DNA of 64,000 nt. Source: Blasia pusilla. Taxonomy: Eukaryota > Marchantiophyta > Marchantiopsida > Blasiales. Position numbers and translations under genes: made by a program. Below the pieces are notes generated by a model. It was not told where the DNA came from, made no database searches, and worked only from the letters and a program-made list of their open reading frames with translations. Within the stretch, counting starts at the first letter, position 1. Every line of letters starts with the position of its first letter. The DNA lies in contig CM114271.1 of assembly GCA_050084515.1 (NCBI GenBank), positions 41,478,001-41,542,000 of the forward strand. Direction: 5' to 3'. This document shows, in pieces, positions 24,001 through 34,869 of the stretch.

Positions 24001-24119
24001 GTCGCCTGTTTTCTCGGATTTCCTCAGGCCCTACTGTAACCAGACCTACGAAAGTTACCGAAGAAGACAAGTTTTGGAAAATTCTAGTAGGTGAGAAGCC
24101 TCGAGACGATGTTTTCGTC
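18015..24119. other. No recognisable gene upstream of CYP78A
   Basis: This GC-balanced DNA has many short frames (for example 18500-18820 plus, 20337-20627 minus, 22482-22805 plus, 23753-24121 minus), none with a motif I can name. It probably includes the CYP78A upstream region. Notable items are a stem-loop at 20140-20212 and an AT-only low-complexity patch at about 22235-22345. Confidence 0.4.
20140..20212. repeat. Long stem-loop (22-bp arms)
   Basis: The left arm 20140-20161 (GGTACCGTGGGTGCTCAGGTGA) and right arm 20191-20212 pair except for a two-base internal mismatch, with a 29-base loop. A third partial copy of the GGGTGCTCAG core follows at about 20224. The fold is compact enough to be a small-RNA precursor or a foldback repeat; sequence alone does not decide. 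Confidence 0.75.
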
Positions 24120-24960
24120 ATATTTATTTATTTGATCATGATGTAAATACTTTATTCAAGATGTATTGGGTTATGAGGATCCTAATGGTCTTTCATGAAC
24201 AATCCATACTAGCCTCATATGAGTTTTCCAACTTGATGGAATAGATGATTCCCTTATCTTCTTTTTTCTTGCGGGGATGTGGTCTTCCCTCATTCTATCA
24301 TTAGGGCAGCTCAAATCCAGATAGATTAGGGCCAAGTTTGGAGGCCGCCGATGCCCGGGTTATCGTGGATTCCCGTTTGAAGAGACGGGCACCTATTTTG
24401 GTTTGCCATTTTTCCAATTGTGCTTTCGTAGAAACATCCAAAGGAGGATTTTGTCCTCTTTCGGATATATTAAATCTTTTCCTTTATAAATCTTTTAAGA
24501 AATCAATAATGTTACACAAAGTCCACTCGTATGAACTCAACGACAATTTCTAGCTTGCCCGAACCTTTTCCCCGAGGAGGAAACTTGAGTGGCCCTATTT
24601 GACTCCCTTTTTTAAATTTCCGATGGGTTATCCCATCACCTATTTATGAAGGTTTTCTCTCTCTTTTCTACTTTTTCAAATTTTTTTATTTTATCATGAT
24701 CTAAATATTTTATTCAAGGTGTATCGAGTTATAAGGATCCTACATGTCTTTCATGAAAAATCCATAATACCCACAGAGGAGTTTTGTGGGATGGATGATT
24801 CCCTTACCTTCTTTCTTCTAGGGTGAGATGTGGTCTTAACGTATTCGATTACTTGAGTCCCTTTTGTAATTTCCGATGGATTATCTCATCACCCTTTTAT
24901 GAATGTTTTCCCGCTCTTGTCTACCTTTTTCATAATTTTCTTAATGATTACTCCATGAAC
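24120..24960. repeat. Diverged tandem duplication in AT-rich DNA
   Basis: The segment from about 24120 (ATCATGATGTAAATACTTTA) is repeated from about 24690 (ATCATGATCTAAATATTTTA). Similarity extends through the GGATCCTA, CTTTCATGAA, GATGATTCCCTTA and CCGATGGRTTATC blocks. The first copy carries extra sequence at about 24300-24590. No coding potential is evident. Confidence 0.7.
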
Positions 24961-27399
24961 TTGAGAGCATGGAGGGTTTTGTGGAAAGGGTTGGAAGAAG
25001 GCGTGTATGTTCCTCCCCTCCAAATATCTTAAGTTTGTCATGAGTTTTTGCATCTACTTTTGTGTGATTCTAAACGATGGAATCCTATAAATTATGGCAA
25101 ATTCCTCAGAATTATGCTTATTAGCCTACTCCTAATAGTGGCCATTTAATTTTTTAAAGCAGTCATCTAATCCCATTCCTTTGGTACTTTTAGTTTGAAG
25201 TGACTTCTAGCATAAGATGAGTTGTATCTAGAAAACTACTCTATCACTTTGAAAAGATAAATTTTGTCCCTCCATTCTCCCATTTTTCCCTAGATGTGGT
25301 CTCTAGAATCATATTCTTGATTTTCAAAGAGATCAAGGTGGTCCAATAGCTCTCCCTACAATCAGAACTTAATTCGTCTTGGCAAGGTTACACACTATTA
25401 CACTCTCAATATAAAATACAAGAGTAGAGTCAGTAGCTGTATTATGAGAGCATTTGTAAAGCTTAGATATGAGAATTGTATGAATGAAATTTTAGGGAGA
25501 TGCCAAGATGACGTACATCAAGCCCATCTAGACTTGCTTGGCCTCTGTAATTGAAATTCTAAACCTTGGACCTTGCACAAACCATCTTTTATGTTTTCAT
25601 TTTGCCTTCCTTTGAGATCCAATAATCTAACAATCATCCTTAAGACTCTTCATTTGTGTCGGGGTGGTCCCGAGAAAAAAATAGGGAAAGTGTGAGCGTG
25701 CTCGGTTTTCAACAACCTACTATTTTTCTCCCGAACTCGAACAAAAGAGATGAGGTACCTACATACGTATACGCCTCAGGGATATAATTTTGCATGGATG
25801 CCAAACTGATTGCATTTTCCTACTAATCTCTACACGTGACATGTCAATATATCTCATCATCCATACCTTCAAATCATTCAACCAAGGTTCATAACCTCAA
25901 ACCTTGGTACATGGATGGTCATTCGGCATTAACTCGCAACGAAGCTTTAAATTCTACTGCTTACAAGGAGATACATCACGTGACCATAAATTTCATTCCG
26001 TTCAACTCCTCTTTTCTCGCGTTTGAAGTCCAACCAACCCATAAACCCTTGAAGGTCCCTCCTCTTTATATACTCACAAGGGATCCACAAGAGTTCAAAA
26101 TAAGGCTAATCTTATTTTGTGGCTTCCTCTCAAGGCTTATCCAATCCCATGTTGACGCAAGTAGATTACTTTTTATCTCCTCCTAAAGTCTCCTCATAAA
26201 CCCACTCAATATCCTCCCCAATATCCCAACTACCCTAGTCTCGACTTCTTCATCAACCAAGGGTCCGGGACTACTTTAGTTTTATTTTTATTAATACACT
26301 AACCTAGGACTTTACTTTTGTATTTCCCATATCTCATTTATTACCTCATTTCCTAAAATTATGCTTGTACAAATGAAGCATCATAAAGAGGTTTAAACAT
26401 GATATTTTATTTTCCTAAGCTATTTTACTTAATACTTATAAAACTCTCTCTAACACTAATAAGAGTGGAATATCTTGGTGGTGGATCATTTTATCACATG
26501 AAAACGGATTCCATTACAATACCTACACATATCATGCTCCGTAGCTCTCCTCTCTCAACTTCTCTCCAACCTACTCTGCAAATTGTGTTGTCCCAATACC
26601 ATGTTTGGACCAACAACACGATGTTTGTGGCTCCTTGCTCTAGCCTCGCCATACCAACGCGGCCCCCTATACAACCATTCCTTTCATTTTGTTTCCTTCC
26701 ATTACAACTCTATGCTACACCCAAACGCTACTTCCATTGCAATGCCATTGCCATTGCCATTGCCCTACGTCATCCAACTATAAGCGAAACATAGCGAAAA
26801 ATAGGAAATACTTCCAAGCATTGCCTTTGGAACAAAAAAATGACAAGCAAATGTAAACTTCCGTCTCTAGGGACTCCCCATCGAGGCAACTAGGCTACCC
26901 ATCTACATCCATCGAATTTCCCCGTGCCCCCTACCATCTTTCTCATGTAAAATTGAAGTAAAAATACTTACACAACCATATCCACTCTCGAATCTACATC
27001 GGCACATTGAGCCACATCCAACCTCCACCATGAACGAATCCGCACTTCAACATACTAGCTCTTACCAAACCCTAGCAATAGAGCTGCTCCAACGCCTCAA
27101 CATAAATAAGGTGGCTCATGAAATCCTTCTCCCTCATTTTTATACCCTTGGGAAGAGCCAAAAGAGCTCTTCCCCAAAAAATAGCGTAAACTGGTAACCT
27201 ATGCACAAAAGTTACCAAATGACTATAGACTTGGTCAAGAAGTTATCTCACCCAAAGTAGAAAAAAGGGGAAATTTTCCTCGAGGAAAATCCTGACACAA
27301 TGGAGTAATCTCCAATCTCATTTGTTATCTAGGGATGAAGTTATATCCAAAACAACCTAATAACCCTCTACGCAGTGAACACGGTAGAACTCTACCTAT
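24961..27399. other. AT-rich intergenic DNA without recognisable genes
   Basis: I see no supported gene. A short GCCATT microsatellite lies at about 26740-26766. A block at about 26980-27225 resembles blocks at 37850-38080 and, in part, 37608-37690, and is probably a decayed LTR-type repeat: shared features are GCTCCAACG, CTCAACAT and the CTTGGGAA...GGCTCTTCCCC segment. Confidence 0.4.
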
Positions 27400-29400
27400 C
27401 GGATAACTAAGATATGATAGAGACCTTATCATTTTTGGGCTTTGGATTGGACTTTACTTTTCATTGAAATTTTGCAAGGAGATAAGATAAGATTCCACCA
27501 ACATGTGAACATCATATAATGTGGAGATGATATTTTTGGATTAAAAAAAAATGCATACCTTCTTTTACTTCGGAACATTTTATCATGTAGGTCTAAGAAA
27601 ACCTTGTCATTTTTAGGCTTTGGGTTGGACTTCCATTTTCTTTGAATTTTTTCAATACGTTTAAATAATTTTCCAAAAAAGAATGGGCATCACTTTATTT
27701 CAAGATCATATTTTTGGATAAAATAAAAAATTATAGACCACCTTTTTCTTATGAATATCTTATCGTATGGATCTAAGAAGATATTTTCATTTTAGGTTTT
27801 ATTAGAATTTTTTTTTTTGGAAATTTTGCAAGGAGGTAAGATATGCTTCCACTGACAAGTTGAAAAAAAATTCATGTCGATATCATATAGTTGGATTAAA
27901 ATTCAACGTAAAAATGCACACTCACTTTATCTTTAGAATATCTTATCGTGCAAGTGTAACTCATCATTTCCGAGATTCGGGTTTGATTTCCATTTTCCTT
28001 GGAATTTTCTTAAGAGGTTAGATACACTTCCATAAATAGGAGGAAAAATCATCTCAAGATCATCTAGTTGGAATTAAAAAAATGTACACTACATTTTTTT
28101 CTTAGTAGGTATACATTATGGCTCCGGTCTAAAGTGATCTTAGCATTGTGGGTTTGGGTTGGAATTTCATTTTCCTTCAACTTTTTCAAGGTGACTAGAT
28201 ACACTTAAAAAAATACATGGACATCATTTCCAAATCAAGATCATATTTTTGGCCAAAATAAAAAATGAAGACCATATTCTTTTCTTTAGAACATCTTACC
28301 GCATGGGTCTTTGAAGACCTTGTCATTTTTTGGTTTTTGGTTGGACTTCCATTTTCCTTGAAAATTTGGAAGGATTTTAGATACACTTCCATCAATAAGT
28401 TAAAATAATTTTTAAAGAAGAAAACATATTTGGATTAAATTAAATATACATATCACATTTCTTTAGAACATCTTAATATCAAGTGGATCTAAGAAGACAT
28501 GGGTTTATGTACACTTTCATGAACAAGTGGAAAATATTTAATATGAAGATTATATTTTTTGGATAACATGAAAAATGCACATCCACTTTTTCTTTAGAAC
28601 ATGTTATTCCATAAGTCTAAGAAGACCTTATTATTTTTAGGATTTGGGTTAGATTTTCATTTTCCTGAAAATTTTGCAAGGAGATTGGATGCACTTTCAT
28701 CAAGTGAAAAACTTTTACTTTCAAGATCATCTAGTCGGAGTAAATTAAAAATGCAACCCACATTTTAATTCTACTTTTCCTTAGTAGATATTTGTGGGCT
28801 TTGGGTTGGACTTCCAAATTCCTTAAAAGTTTACAAGGAGGTTAGATACACTTCCATGAATAGTTGGACAAAATTTAGTGTCAAGATCATATAGTTAGAG
28901 TAGATAAAATTTACGTACCATATTTTTTTCTTAGTAGATCTTATCTCGTGGGTCTTAAGGGGCTTTATTATTTTTAGGCTTTGGGTCATACTCAAGGTTG
29001 CATGTAGACAAAGTCCGTGTCCGTGGACATATTTATCTCTATGGACTTACGTCTGCTCTATGGAAGGACTTGTCCATATAGGCCCCACCTCGATCCCCCT
29101 TCTTTCTCAACCCTTCCACTTCCCTCTATGTTCCGCACTTTCTTGTTTCTTCATGCCCCTACCTCTACTCTCTCCCTCCTTATTACCCCTTCTCCCTCTG
29201 CGTTGCTTTCCACCATAAGCTATAAGTGTGGGCCCCACCTCTTGCAATCCATGTTTTTTGACACTTCTAGACTTGTCCATCCATGTCTATCATAGGGATG
29301 GACTTGTTTGTTTTTATGCAACCATGGTCACTCTTCCAATTTCCTTGAATTTTTGTAAGGGGGTTATATAAAATCCCATCATCAAATTGACAACATATAT
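27400..29400. repeat. Degenerate ~177-bp tandem array
   Basis: About ten diverged units follow one another. Each begins near GGCTTTGGGTTGGACTTCC, continues with TTTTCCTTGAAATTTTGCAA, GAGGTTAGATACACTTCC and AGATCATATAGTTGGA, and ends with TCTAAGAAGACCTTGTCATT. Unit starts lie near 27440, 27618, 27794, 27970, 28147, 28326, 28498, 28640, 28797 and 28976; most spacings are 176-179 bp, with two shortened units. A MITE interrupts the last unit at 28996-29323. The period is close to nucleosome-sized plant satellites. Confidence 0.8.
28996..29323 (+). mobile_element. MITE-like element, copy 1
   Basis: A 328-bp element with imperfect terminal inverted repeats: it starts GGTTGCATGTAGACAAAGTC and its end, read on the minus strand, is GGTTGCATAAAAACAAACAA. 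It splits a unit of the 177-bp array, which shows it is an insertion. A homologous copy lies at 37251-37572 in the opposite orientation. The target-site duplication is not clear and the superfamily is unassigned. The frame 29017-29295 across it is not a gene. Confidence 0.75.
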
Positions 29401-30890
29401 TATATATATCCATACTATTATTTCCAAACGGTAAACCTCCTCCCCATCTGACACCTGTCGTTCTCGGCCACTTCTAATTTTACACGTGTCTTGCTCTCTC
29501 ATGTTCATAAAAAAATTATTTTCAAAAGCCTTTGTAGCCCTTAGGTGATCCATTTTGTGCGACTCCTTCATTATTTAGAGCAACGTTATAGTGGACAACT
29601 CTTATCACTTCTTTCGGTTGTGTAATGATGAGAATTTCAAATTCAAAAACTAACTCGATAGTTAGGATCTAGCCGCCATGTTAGGTGGCGGCCTAGATTT
29701 TAGGGTTTAGGGTCTCCTGTGAAAGCTCATTCACCGACGAAGTATTTATTGGGACCCACATGCAATGTTAGAGCGCAAAATAGTGACATTGGAGGTAAAA
29801 TTTGCATTCGCATCCAAGTAAGAACTCTTCAAAGCTTTCATTCAAGTATGCAATCGCATTTAGACATTGGCAGCTCCAAATAGCTTCTTTGAGTTGCTTT
29901 AACAAGTGCAAAGATTTAGAGAATGTCTACTTCAATTACTACAGTAGATTTCTAATACAATTCTTGTTGATGATCCTGTCGTTGATGTTTTCAATTGTTG
30001 ATGACAGATGCTATACTTCTATTGAAACAATGACGTATTGGCCAAGGATAGCGGAACTTTTTTTTGACGGCTCCGTTGGTGGATTGCTCCTAGGTTACGC
30101 CATTGGTGAAATCTGCTGACAGCTCCATTGCTGGATTGCTCCCAGGTTACTGGAATGCTGAATTCTCCCAAATTGTTGTCCGTTCACAGACCTCTGTAAC
30201 ACCTCCTTGCCACTTGCTTCCAAATATATCTTCTACATTCACCTTGTTAACAACAAAAGAATCTTCAAAGCAACTCATAGCTACGGAAATGGTGACAAGA
30301 AGAACAACAATGAAAAGCACACATGGAAAGGGAAAGATTGTCCCAAGGGTTGTAGCCTCATCGAAGAAACATTACGGGGTGAAGCATGTAGATGCTACAC
30401 CTTTGGAAAGAAACAAGTGGTCTCCCACCTCTCATGATAAGTGTGTAAGATTGAGTGACTGTAAAAAGCCACTCGCGGATATAAGCCCTACTTGGGGCAC
30501 TCGGTTGAATCCCTCACAAGTTCCAGACATTGGAGATGCACGAAGGAACTCCATTCCTTCTTGTAATGTTCTTGAAGACTCGAGTAAGGGGTACTTCCCC
30601 AAGCGTGTTCATGATCTAGAAGAATCAAAGAAAGACTATTCCTTATCCCTAGAATATCAATTGAAGAGAACTAACGCTCGGAGAGGTAGATCCACATCAG
30701 CCAAAAAAGCGCGGAACACACCTGTTACGGACACTCAACATCAAGATGTTCCAGTGTCAGCAATTCTCTCCCCACCCTTAGAGGATCAAGCAACCAATCC
30801 TCTCCCACGAGTAGCAATTTCATCCCGTAACAGTAATAGGGAAAGTCGCATGCTGCTCAAGATTGAGATTTTGTTTAGGGTTCATGTCAA
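29401..30890 (+). other. Region upstream of the MSH6-like exons; unidentified frame 30103-30894
   Basis: The frame 30103-30894 (263 codons) is open and basic/serine-rich in its middle part but shows no domain I know. It lies directly upstream of, and in the same orientation as, MSH6-like exons and might be their degenerate N-terminal region. A 33-bp segment at 30066-30098 is repeated at 30118-30150 with a few changes (period 52 bp). The frame 29802-30119 is unrecognised. I assign no function. Confidence 0.35.
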
Positions 30891-31089
30891 TTGAGTGTTT
30901 TTCCTCTCAATGATGCAAGTGGAAGAAGTGCTAAAAAATTTGTACTCTGTGAGGATGTTGCCAAGAAGCAGCTGCAAGAATTCATGGTTTTCCTTCGTGG
31001 ATGTCGAGCTCTGTTGCAAGCTGTAAAATGTTTTGAAGATGTCTTGCATGCTCTGGCTTCGAGTAAATTGAAGAAGCTTGTGGTTCCAG
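30891..31089 (+). pseudogene. MSH6-like exon (MutS lever/clamp region)
   Basis: The reading KKFVLCEDVAKKQLQEFMVF, followed by LRGCRALLQAV and SSKLKKLVVPG, matches the region of plant MSH6 where the motif is close to LYEDAAKKQLQEF...LRGC. A splice donor (CCAG then GTGTGT) follows at 31090. MSH6 pairs with MSH2 to recognise mismatches in the nucleus. Only a central part of the protein is present in the window, there is no MutS ATPase, and downstream exons are rearranged, so this is a fragment or pseudogene. Confidence 0.7.
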
Positions 31090-31102
31090 GTGTGTGTTGC
31101 TT

Positions 31103-31760
31103 GCTGCTATTGTCTCTCTCCCGGGATCTCCATATAGTACCCTCTATACTTTATGATCTATTTTTTTATTATTGTTGAGTGATAAGTTTTTGTCTTTCTC
31201 CTTTATCACTTCTGAAAGTGACTTTTCAATTGTAGATAATCCTTCCTCCAGGGTCATACATCTTGCAATAACCTTATGGATTTTCCTTTTCCGTGTGTGA
31301 TATCCAAGTGATGGAAGTGTTGACATGACGGAAATCATAGAATACTTTGAGACGACCTTTGATTACAAGGAAGCAGAGAAGACAGGCCGTATAGTATCAC
31401 GTGAAGGTGTGGATGAGGATTTTGACGAGGCTGCTATTGTCTCTCTCCCGGGATCTCCATATAGTACCCTCTATACTTTATGATCTATTTTTTTTATTAT
31501 TGTTGAGTGATAAGTTTCTATCTTTCTCCTTTATCACTTCTGAAAGTGACTTTTCAATTGTAGATAATCCTTCCTCTAGGGTCATACATCTTGCAACAAC
31601 CTTATGGATTTTCATTTTCCGTGTGTGATATCCCGGTGATGGAAGTGTTGACATGACGGAAATCATAGAATACTTTGAGACGACCTTTGATTACAAGGAA
31701 GCGGAGAAGACACGCCGTATAGTATCACGTGAAGGTGTGGATGAGGATTTTGACGAGGCT
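31103..31760 (+). repeat. 327-bp tandem duplication carrying an MSH6-like partial exon
   Basis: The sequence from GCTGCTATTGTCTCTCTCCC at 31103 to about 31430 is repeated from 31430 to about 31760 with a handful of substitutions and one extra T in a T run. The shared GCTGCTATTG at both junctions is microhomology. Each unit holds intron-like DNA and the exon piece YFETTFDYKEAEK...IVSREGVDEDFDEA. Low divergence indicates a fairly recent event. Confidence 0.92.
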
Positions 31761-31850
31761 GATACAACTTTCAGAGATGTAACTAAGAAATTGATGGACT
31801 ACATTGACAAGCAGTGCAAAATTTTTGGGAATTCATCAGAGGTGGACTAA
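31653..31850 (+). pseudogene. MSH6-like exon (second, longer copy)
   Basis: The frame reads YFETTFDYKEAEKTRRIVSR, then EGVDEDFDEADTTFRDVTKK and ends YIDKQCKIFGNSSEVD. It lines up with plant MSH6 just after the preceding exon, where the family has an FDWVEA...GRIIPHEGVD...KLLGD pattern. The upstream duplicate (31325-31432) stops at DEDFDEA because the tandem junction cuts it. Evidence is motif order in four collinear exons, not a database hit. Confidence 0.68.
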
Positions 31851-31876
31851 GTAGATCAATTGAATTCCATCATTAC

Positions 31877-32170
31877 ATTCCACCTTGGAATGTAAAGTCT
31901 CAGGAACTTCCATCTGATATGCTTCCTTGCCAACTTTTACTTCATTGATCAATACGTTACCAGCTGGCACTTCTTGGGAAATGATCTTTTTTCAAGTCTT
32001 TTATAAGCAGACTCGTGCATGATTTTCCCAAATAGGACACACTTGTGTCTTATAAATGGAATGCTAATTGAACCTCACAAGTTGCCATATGGATGTAGAT
32101 CAATTAAGTAACAGTTGGCAAGGAAGCATATCAGATGGAAGTTCCAGAGACTTTACATTCCAAGGTGTTG
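31877..32170. repeat. Inverted repeat formed by two copies of one MSH6-like exon
   Basis: The exon at about 32108-32163 on the plus strand (reading VTVGKEAYQMEVPETLHSK) is present again, almost unchanged, on the minus strand at about 31940-31880. Similarity extends a little into the flanks (GATCAATTAAGTAACAGTTG against GATCAATGAAGTAAAAGTTG). The arms are about 75-80 bp with about 135 bp between them. In plant MSH6 this segment follows the previous exon, so the plus copy is the collinear one and the minus copy is the rearranged one. Confidence 0.82.
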
Positions 32171-32387
32171 AATAGCTTTGAAGTGCGATCTTCTTGGAAG
32201 CTTTGCTCCCTACATCACTATGCTTGGCCAGTATCTAGCCCAAGGTTTTTGCAATTCTTGTCAGTTTGAATCCAGAATGTTGATTGGAATTGTTTAGAAT
32301 TCTATGGATATCTTAGAGGTCCAAATGATTTTGGAGACTAATCGTGACGGTTGAGAATTTATATGCAGCCGTTGGAATTTGTCAAGG

Positions 32388-32520
32388 CTACCAAAGGTAC
32401 TGGACTCCAAAAATCAATGAACTATTACAAGAACTGGGTGTTGGAGAGGAGCAGCGGGAGCTTGCACTTCAAGAAATATTTTAGGGTCTTGTGAAACATT
32501 TTTGTCGACATTATCAACAT
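32388..32520 (+). pseudogene. MSH6-like exon fragment
   Basis: The reading GYQRYWTPKINELLQELGVG, EEQRELALQEIF, stop, GLVKHFCRHYQHW agrees with the MSH6 segment after VPE..L, where the family has YWTPKLKELL..L and RF.EH...W. The stop codon at 32482-32484 shows decay. No MutS ATPase (Walker A GPNMGGKST) was found downstream within the window. Confidence 0.65.
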
Positions 32521-34869
32521 TGGATATTTTTTATTAAATTGGTTTCTAGTGAGATGCTTTCATGAGATGGATATTTTGTAGGTTGGATGCAGTATGAGAT
32601 AAAAATATCAAGTCATCCTCAAGTAAGCAGCTTCATGGGATTAGTTGATTTTCAGTGGGAGCTCTCTCATATGATTATCCTTTCACTAAATGGGGCTTTG
32701 GTCTCGAATTCTTACAAATATATTCATAATTTCTGTAGAGATCGATGTTCTCATTCATTTTTAGGTTGGACGACGCAAAAGATCTTGTAGATCCCAAGCT
32801 CGAAATTGAGGAGTCATGCAAGCCGAAATATGTGAAACAACTTTGTCAGTACCAAGTTTTCCATTTGCGTTCTCTCTTTCTTATGGAAGTAGGCATAAAT
32901 CTAGGATCATCTTGGAACTCGTCAAAATTTATATTTTACCCTTGCTCGTCATCTAATGGATTTAAAGTAAGGGGATTAGCTGTATCCAGTATATTTTTGC
33001 GAGGTAAACTCTATTGTATGTGGTGATGTATCATCCTAATGTCTGATGATTCTCACATCCTCCAAGGTTCCACAATACTTTCCACCAAATTCACCTTGAT
33101 GGGTACGATTTCTCTCAGGGTTTGTAATATACTGGAAAAAGTGTTAGATCCAGACCCGTCAATGTTTTTGTTATAATTAGGTTTTTTGTGAAGTAGTAAG
33201 CCCTAGCTTCAGAGTTGGAGAGCGTAGAAGAATCTTAAATTATTCAATAACCTAGATTGCAAGTTACCAAAGTACGGGTCCAATTAGAGACATTGTCCAT
33301 GACAGTGAGTCATGAATTTGTTTGTAATTTTGCGCTCTGAAATAGCATGGTGCAATTTCAAATATTCACATGTGGCAATGTGTTATTGTCTTTAGGCTGC
33401 TAGATCGAGTCCAAGTAGGACTCAAGACTTGGTCCCACCCCGAGAATCCTTTCTAAGGGACTAGATACTAAAGTAGTGGTGGGTGATATTGATTCTTAGC
33501 ACTGACAAAAATGACGGCCAATGCTTTCGAACATACTGCTAAAAATGACTATTCTTGATTTAATTCAAGGATATATTGCAAGAACAGTCGTACTTGATAT
33601 CTGGATAGATGCGATCCATCTTTGGACAGATTTGGAATGTACATTCTACAACTTGTGGCATTTAGGTAAGGCACCCTGATTTTTGCAGAGATACCTAAGT
33701 GTCGGAAATGCCTCATTGAGCATTGCAGACTCTGATGACCATTGTTGAATACCTTCTATCAACTTAAAATTAAGCGTGCCACTCGTAGATTTAGCAAAGC
33801 ATCAATCCAATGCCTACCAAATGCATCAAAGAGTAGATCTCTCTCCTCTATTTCCACACATATTTTTAACTGATATGACCACCCATCGGAATAAAAAAAT
33901 CTTGGCTTTTCCCCACTAAAATTTGTAGCAAGTACCATCATATAAATGCACCCAATGCTTTCTACTAGCAGGGTTGCAAGTAGTGTAGTGTATATTTGTC
34001 TCATCACCATGTGTTCTTGTGCACCTTGTTGTTGATAGTCTTGTGTAGAGCGGGTTAAGGGTCATGACACAGGTTCTAAACATCACTTTGACTATGCATT
34101 ACATTTCAAATTATTGGTGGAACCAATCTATCTTTTGTAACCTCCGTTCTTCCTTGCATACCTTGTCACGAATAGGCTTGTGCCAAGCGGGTTAAGGATG
34201 ATGACATTGGATCTAAACATTGTAGTAATCAATATTTTGACTACTGGGGTTGTATTGATAAATGTCTAAGTTTGTATTCCTTTGTTCAATGTCTATTCAA
34301 CTCTTACCATGTTATCCGCAGATTACATGTCATGTTTTGAAAGTTCTTGTATCTAAATTTTGTTGTTGAGTTGTGGAAGTGATTCGCTTTTGATAGTATT
34401 TATTACCCTCCACGTGTGACCAACCCTCACGTTTGGCTTCTCTGGGTATTGGCTTGTACATGCTGCAACAAAGGTCTCTAACAAGCTGAAGTAAGTGCGG
34501 GTTAGGAGTTCATGGAGCAAGCTCAAAGATGGTCAAAACCCCTTGATGCTTGTATACCGTCAACACAGGAAATTTCCAACATCAAGCAATATTATTCAAA
34601 CCCGTTCTTTTTATAATGGAAAATTTCAAAAGAAATGTGCTGCAAAAACTCACACATGAGTCATGTTTCTTGTCCTACAACATTGTGCCAAGGTAGTTCT
34701 AAATAGCAATTTTTTGGCTTAAAGAAAAGTGATTCCTTCATATTGTTAGTAGCACATCACCTATGTATGCTAAGGTGAACGCTTATGTGTTCAAAATATA
34801 AATGGATATAAAGATTTCACTAATTCAGATACATTAATTCTTGCACCATTCAAAAGGCATAAAAAATAG
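32521..34869. other. AT-rich DNA without recognisable genes
   Basis: Only short frames occur (32745-33026 plus, 33759-34010 minus), without motifs that I can support. A short phrase GCGGGTTAAGGRTGATGACA recurs near 34050 and 34186. Otherwise I see nothing. Confidence 0.4.

Noticed and set aside
23753-24121. Minus-strand frame of 122 codons with protein-like composition
   Set aside because: It felt vaguely familiar but I could name no family or motif, so no gene is claimed.
29017-29295. 92-codon plus frame
   Set aside because: It coincides with a MITE whose other copy gives a different broken frame.
30103-30894. 263-codon frame as the N-terminal region of MSH6
   Set aside because: Position fits, but no PIP box, Tudor or MutS domain I motif is visible; left as unassigned.
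32745-33026. Kinase-like phrase (DDAKDLVDPKL)
   Set aside because: Too short and without other kinase motifs; likely chance.
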